Shown here: positions 59,631-64,000 of the stretch, one piece after another
Numbering within the stretch: position 1 is the first letter of the stretch
Layout: each line of letters opens with the position of its first letter
Assembly: GCA_013398955.1 (NCBI GenBank)
Contig: VWPU01012626.1
Location: forward strand, 58,872 to 122,871
Direction of reading: 5' to 3'
DNA: 64,000 nucleotides
DNA from: Callaeas wilsoni
Lineage: Eukaryota > Chordata > Aves > Passeriformes > Callaeidae
Made by a program: the position numbers and the translations under genes
The notes under the pieces: model-generated
Seen by the model: the letters and a program-made list of their open reading frames with translations, nothing else
Databases searched by the model: none
Told to the model about the DNA's origin: nothing

Positions 59631-61564
59631 TTTTCCTTCTGCCAGTATGCTTGTGCAAAGACTTGAGGATTCTGCCTGTGCAATATTCCAGAGTTATGGT
59701 ATTTCTAACTTGAGCTGGGTGGATAATTGATTTTTTGGTTCACCTCTTGAACTGGAGAACCACAATAGCGAAAAAAAAAATCAGTTAAGCACAAAAATTT
59801 GTATAGGAGTTTATGATTTCATTTGTGTCCCCTCATCCAAATGAAAATCAGAGGGTTTTTGTTTAGTTCAACCCAAATTGTCCTCTTTTACTGAGACTTT
59901 TTTGTTTTGGGCACCCCTTATAGAAAGCAAAGAAGAGAAATGCAGGTTCACTGAAATGCTACGGGAGTAGTAAGGGGGTTTTCATTTTTCTCATCAGTTA
60001 AAGATATTTGAACTTGTATCTGAATTCTCAGTTTGAGAAGACAGAATTGAGAGCATTGATGTGGATGCTGGAGGATGCAAGTGGGTTTTGTAACTATGAC
60101 CCACTCAATAAAAAGGGGCACCAGAGCTTCCTATTACTAGTCAAAAATATCAGAACAAGATAAAATTTCTTATGTTAAAAACTGGACAGTTGCATGTTAT
60201 GTACATTTTCTTCTTTCTCAGTGGTTGTTTAGCCAAATTTCTCAGTTTTTCCACTTTCTGATATGCTAGCAGCCTTTGTGACATGTCCTGGCAATTTCTA
60301 AAATGCAAGCTAAAAGTTAATATGAAATGATTTTTAAAAGGGTTTCAAGATTCCCTCAAGCCACTTAACTTGCTTTTTCTCCATCTTATAATTGCAGTTG
60401 AACTTAATATGAGAACATAATTTTATCAGAAAGTCTATACTTAACTGTCTATATTCCAATAATATATATATTATCCATATAATCCAGTATAGTACAAGTA
60501 TACCATAATACAATATTACTACAACAGCAACAGTAAGTTGGTTTTTTTTCTCCTCTTTGGACACCACTCTGTTTCCCTCCAGTCATCTGGGAGAGGAAGA
60601 TCAGTAGTTGCAGAAAACATAAATGAAGGAAATGGGGAAGAAGGTACCTGAGCACGAAATTTATTGGGGTAAGAGTAATTGTAAACTAGGTTAAGTAAAA
60701 GAAGAGTTCACGTCAGAACCATGCAGGGAAGAGATCTCTATTTCCTTCCTTACTTCCATTTCCTCTCCCCTTCTCAGCTCTCCCTTTTGCTCAGTTATCT
60801 TAGTTTTCTCTCCCACAACTTTATTTTTCTTTTTTTCCTCTTTTTATTATGGTTCTTTCTGCTTCTTCCTAGTCTAGCCCATGTCTTCTTCTATAATTCC
60901 TGATGTTGATGGTGGTTGCTTTGGTTTATAGTATTAGCTGAGAGCCAGCAAACCAGGAGCCCCAGTGTGCTAGGCATAATACCAGCTTGGGGTTTTATGT
61001 GATCATTGTCCTGAAAAAGTTCAAATAGGAAATGATATTGGAAGGAGTAAATACATGTGAACAGACAAATGCTAGAAGAAGGGCAGTTGTGGAGTGGAAC
61101 TGAATTGTTAAAAGAACATGAGGTTAGAGCTGAAGGGAGGTAACATGCAGTCAAAATATGGTATTCTTGTTCTACCCAAATGGTTGAGATTTTTACTTCT
61201 TTTAATAAAAGCTGGTCTTAATTTTCTTTTAGATGTGGCTTCTGTGTAGCTTCACTCTGTAAACTTCTCCCAAGGCCAAGCATGAGGAAATGGGGGAAGC
61301 AAAGGAAGAGCTGGGACAGAAGAAACATTTGTGGATGGGCAGTGGTGCATCAAGGGGAAAATGAAACACCAAGCAAAGGGACCATCCAGAATGTGAATAC
61401 AGAAAGGAAGCATGCTTTAAACAAAACTGTAAATGTAAAAAAAATCATGTCTCTGTGGGGAAAAAAGCTCAAATGTACATGTGTATATATATATATATGT
61501 TTCAGCAGCATAAGGCCTGTTGTCAACTGTGAGACGTGGGGTCTTTGTTTCTCATCCTTTTGCT
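59631..61564. other. Unannotated AT-rich sequence with small TA repeats
   Basis: A 16-bp TA palindrome lies at 60459-60474 and a (TA)n run at about 61482-61498. No gene is recognised. The T- and pyrimidine-rich stretch near 60735-60880 produces a low-complexity frame that I do not regard as coding. Confidence 0.5.
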
Positions 61565-61632
61565 GGAGTTGACTAACTGTGTCAACTTGGGCAAGCTACT
61601 AAGCCTGCCTGCATCTCAGTTTCCTTATTTCA
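61565..61632 (+). mobile_element. MIR-type SINE core fragment, plus strand
   Basis: ACTGTGTCAACTTGGGCAAG, CTACTAAGCCTGCCTGCATC and TCAGTTTCCTTATTTCAG match the MIR core order GTGTGACCTTGGGCAAGTCACTTAACC...CTCAGTTTCC-TCATCTG. This is the best conserved MIR part, and only this central portion is clear. Confidence 0.8.
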
Positions 61633-62040
61633 GGCCAAATTCTCTTACTAAGTAGCCTCCCACTCCACACAGAGATTTGCTGATTTGAATGGAGCCCCTG
61701 CAGAGTGAGATACTTTTCAATACAAATAAAAGTTTTGGAATCAGCCCTAATTATATTTATTACCTGCAGAGGAGTAATGTGAGACTTAACATGGTTTGAG
61801 ACCCTCACATGAAAGAGAAAGTATTTGGAATTGTTCTTTTTAATAATCTGCTGCCTTTTCAAAGTCTACTTCATGGCTGTCCTAAAAAGGATGGCTACTA
61901 AAAAACAAATGAAAAATCCTTGTACATATTAACAGGTTTGTCAGGCTCCCATGAATGGACCTCTGTGGAAAGTATTATTTGCTGGGGGCTACTGAAGGAA
62001 GTTGGTTTACCCTGCCCCACAGTGAGGAGCCATTAGATCT
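61633..62040. other. Unannotated unique sequence
   Basis: Nothing is recognised between the MIR fragment and the CpG-richer segment to the right. Confidence 0.5.
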
Positions 62041-62809
62041 CCCTCATGCCAGAAGTTGACAGATTGTGTGTGGCTCGGCTCGGAGCGCCGTGGTGGTGGA
62101 AGGCAGGCTGGAGGCTGGCTTTGCAGATCCTCCTTTATGAACCATAACGACGGCGCCTTCGCAAACTTGGCTGCGGCGTTTTGTTCCGTGGTCGGGTCGG
62201 GTGCTCCTCGGTGATGATGTGCAGAAGTTGCGAGTGGGTTTGTTCTTCGTGATTAAAGCGATCGGCCCAGACTTCCAGCTGATAATGCCTTTATACCAGC
62301 ACTGGAGTGACTGGCCTCTGCACGAGCCTGCTGGTTTCTAACATATGCACTGAGAGTGAAAAGCAGCAAATTAAACAGTGTAGCTGTTGGATATTAAAAA
62401 TAATAAGCCTTTCTATTTGGCATTTTTCTTAAGCCAGTGGGCATGAAAATGTTGAAAGTTTTATGGATGCTCCGTGCAAATATGTGTATATATTTCAAAA
62501 AGTAAACTTGCTATCTCGGTGCCACTGGGAGGCAGGGATGAGAGGGGTGGCAACGGACCTAATTGAACTGTTGTGGGGTCAAAACCACGTGGGCTTTAAA
62601 GGCCCATAATGTTGTCCAGCTGCAGCATTAAGTGGGGGGTGGGGGGGTGGGGAAGGAAGAGAGAAAAGAATTAGGGCAAGGGAACTGGAAAGAATGGCGT
62701 ATAGATACGTGGTGCTGTGTGGGTGTGTATGCACGTGTGTATGAAAGAACAGGGAGCCCAATTTTTTTCTTTTTTTCTTTCCCTTCCCTCCCCTTACTGC
62801 GAGTTCAGT
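62041..62809. promoter_or_regulatory. CpG-enriched upstream regulatory segment
   Basis: CpG density rises sharply at 62070-62260 (GCTCGGCTCGGAGCGCCG, CATAACGACGGCGCCTTCGC, GTCGGGTCGGG), then falls and rises again at the island. CCACGTGG at 62585-62592 is a palindromic E-box (USF/MYC type). G runs GGGGGG-T-GGGGGGG-T-GGGG at 62634-62652 can form a G-quadruplex. A pyrimidine tract runs up to about 62797. The segment looks like the upstream part of a promoter region. Confidence 0.5.
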
Positions 62810-63260
62810 GCCAGGCCGGACACGGGCCGCGCAGACTATTGAGGCATTGTGCTCTTCGCTTCCAGAGTAGCCCCCGGCTAATCCCCGCGGCTCGGACGGG
62901 AATTTCCCCGCGGCGTTCTCCCGGCCGCTGCCCCCTCTCCCCGCCGGGGCGGGCTCGGGAGCAGCCCTTCCCGCCGGAGCGGAGAGGGATGCGGGTGTCC
63001 CCGGGGCGGGATGCGGGGGCTGCCGGCGCCTCCATCCCCGTGTGTCCCAGGCCCGTTACCTGCTAGTCTTCCTCGCCTGCCAGATTTTTATCTGGATAAT
63101 GGGAAGTGCGGCGCAGGCTGCGCTCCGCCAGCCAGCCGAGGGGCTCTGCAGTCGCGCGTTGTCCACCTTGTTATCAGGGGTTGTCTGGGCAGGGGAAATG
63201 AGAGGGAGCCACGACCGAGGGACTTCTATTGCTCGCCCGGAGAGTGGGGGAAAAAAGGCC
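62810..63260. promoter_or_regulatory. CpG island, probable promoter region
   Basis: This is the clearest CpG island in the window, with dense CG in GGGCCGCGC, CCCCGCGGCTCGG, CCCCGCGGCG, CCCGCCGGAGCGGAG and similar stretches, and GC boxes GGGGCGGG (SP/KLF type) near 62946 and 63003. There is no TATA box that decides a start. AGGGGGCA on the minus strand near 62930 resembles the core of a CTCF site. Most vertebrate islands of this kind mark promoters of housekeeping or developmental genes. The transcript could go either way: the plus-strand acceptors near the right edge favour plus, whereas CAG-GTAAC on the minus strand near 63055-63062 is donor-like. No protein sequence that I recognise is encoded. 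Confidence 0.7.
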
Positions 63261-63616
63261 AGGTGTGATTAAACAGAAAACGAGAAAAGCCCTAACAGAT
63301 GAACAGAAAGTTTATTTTTGTTGTTGTTTGAACATCCGTGTGTGTGCGTTCGTGTGCGCGCCCGCTGTTTTGGCATGTGGCTACCTTTTCCCTTGCACAC
63401 AACAGGGCTGTTTGATGGAGTTTGGAGCTGAGGAAACTTTGGGTTTGTTGCCAGGACGGTTCGCAGCACTTTGTGGAAAGCAAGAGCTAACAGTGAGACC
63501 GACAGAGTGAGTGACAAGTTGTTTACAGGTTTCCTTGAAGGGGCCTCTGCTATATTTCAATCTGTCAAAGTTGCTTTTCTTCCCTCAGAACAATGCCTGA
63601 TTGTTGTAAGGGGTGC
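63261..63616. other. Island shore, no recognised coding sequence
   Basis: CpG density falls off. A TGTGTGCG-type run lies near 63340-63360. Short frames show no domain. It may be 5' UTR or intron of a gene starting in the island. Confidence 0.35.
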
Positions 63617-63699
63617 GTGGTTTTTTTTTTTTGTTTTTTTTTTTTTTTTGTTTTGGGGTGGGTTTTTTTTGGTTTGTTTTTTTTTTTTTTTTGGTGGTG
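63617..63699 (+). repeat. 83-nt G/T-only low-complexity tract
   Basis: Only G and T occur on the plus strand over 83 bases, with T runs of up to about 17 broken by G clusters. The phenylalanine/glycine-rich and lysine-rich frames here are artefacts. A purine-rich GA stretch follows at about 63733-63790. Confidence 0.95.
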
Positions 63700-63841
63700 A
63701 TTTTTTGTGGTGGGATTTTTTTTCCCTACCCCAAGATAGAGAGAAAGAGGGAGAGAGAAAGCGAGAGACCGGGAAGGGTGGGGGGAAAGGAATGAAAATT
63801 CTTCGGAGCACAAATGCCTTCGGTAACATTTTTACGTGTCT

Positions 63842-63939
63842 AATCTCTTCTCCCCTATTTCAGCTCCGAGAGTTGATAATTGTTTCAATCTAATCAGTCT
63901 GCTCTTGTTTTATCTTCTTTCTCAACTGATCTTCCTCAG
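63842..63939 (+). other. Two splice-acceptor-like sites in tandem
   Basis: CTCTTCTCCCCTATTTCAG ends at 63863 after a CTAAT branch-point-like word, and TTCTTTCTCAACTGATCTTCCTCAG (only the pattern is given: pyrimidine tract, CTGAT, CTTCCTCAG) ends at 63939. Both fit the plus-strand 3' splice-site pattern well. They may begin a first internal or 5' UTR exon of a gene extending beyond the window. Such sites also occur by chance. Confidence 0.3.
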
Positions 63940-64000
63940 CGCAGGGGATTTGCCCCTGGTTTGCCGGTTTAGGTGGATTGTCGGACTGCTTTTTGTTCCA

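Noticed and set aside
60721..60903. Small hydrophobic plus-strand frame (Leu/Phe/Ser-rich)
   Set aside because: It comes from a pyrimidine-rich low-complexity stretch and shows no sign of being a real membrane protein gene.
62632..63066. 144-codon open frame across the CpG island
   Set aside because: GC-rich islands open frames by chance, and the Arg/Pro/Gly-rich product matches nothing I know. It starts upstream of the island in a G-run.
63471..63893. Plus-strand 140-codon frame with Phe/Gly-rich middle
   Set aside because: It runs through the G/T-only tract and only stays open because such tracts lack stop codons in that frame.
1..64000. CRISPR arrays, operons, tRNA or rRNA genes
   Set aside because: The sequence is vertebrate. 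No spaced direct-repeat array, no cloverleaf with A and B boxes that I could identify, and no rRNA sequence was seen.

Overview
The window looks like a gene-poor stretch of a bird nuclear genome. Four chicken-repeat 1 (CR1) LINE 3' ends lie on the plus strand (about 3.94-4.54, 16.35-16.49, 19.57-19.99 and 42.44-42.91 kb), and an older, internally deleted CR1 3' end lies on the minus strand (29.91-30.06 kb). A solo LTR at 32.594-33.100 kb has the terminal sequence of a family I know as abundant in songbirds and other Neoaves. Species and chromosome cannot be told from the sequence.

I find no cellular protein-coding gene that I can support. The longest open frames are either CR1 ORF2 remnants (3.9-4.36 kb) or have no recognisable domain (11.38-11.90 kb plus, 36.82-37.22 kb minus). 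Older repeats are MIR-type SINEs at 27.60-27.73 kb (plus), 44.39-44.51 kb (minus) and 61.565-61.632 kb (plus), plus a badly decayed reverse-transcriptase remnant of a CR1/Jockey-type LINE at 54.10-54.41 kb. Most of the rest is AT-rich unique sequence with short simple repeats.

Three regions stand out as probable regulatory DNA. (1) At 22.25-22.57 kb there is a dense motif cluster with an OCT-SOX-like composite site and a TGACCTTTG nuclear-receptor-type half site. (2) At 25.40-26.64 kb a small CpG-rich patch leads into sequence rich in SOX, homeodomain, RFX and nuclear-receptor-like motifs and a 67-nt pure purine tract. (3) At 62.04-64.00 kb a CpG-richer segment leads to a clear CpG island (62.81-63.26 kb) with GC boxes, a possible G-quadruplex and a CACGTG E-box, followed by two good plus-strand splice-acceptor-like sites close to the right edge. 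My reading is a gene desert, or a long intron or upstream flank, of a developmental regulator whose promoter region is at or beyond the right end. The gene itself is not named because nothing in the sequence identifies it.

Structural oddities not explained by ordinary repeats include a 15-bp-arm hairpin at 31.618-31.674 kb, two overlapping back-to-back perfect hairpins at 36.026-36.068 kb, a perfect 20-bp palindrome carrying two CCAAT boxes at 47.321 kb, a perfect 34-bp tandem duplication at 51.562 kb, a 16-bp tandem duplication that doubles an octamer motif at 14.363 kb, and an A20 tract flanked by 10-bp direct repeats at 59.586 kb. Conservation and expression cannot be tested here, so all regulatory calls are inference.
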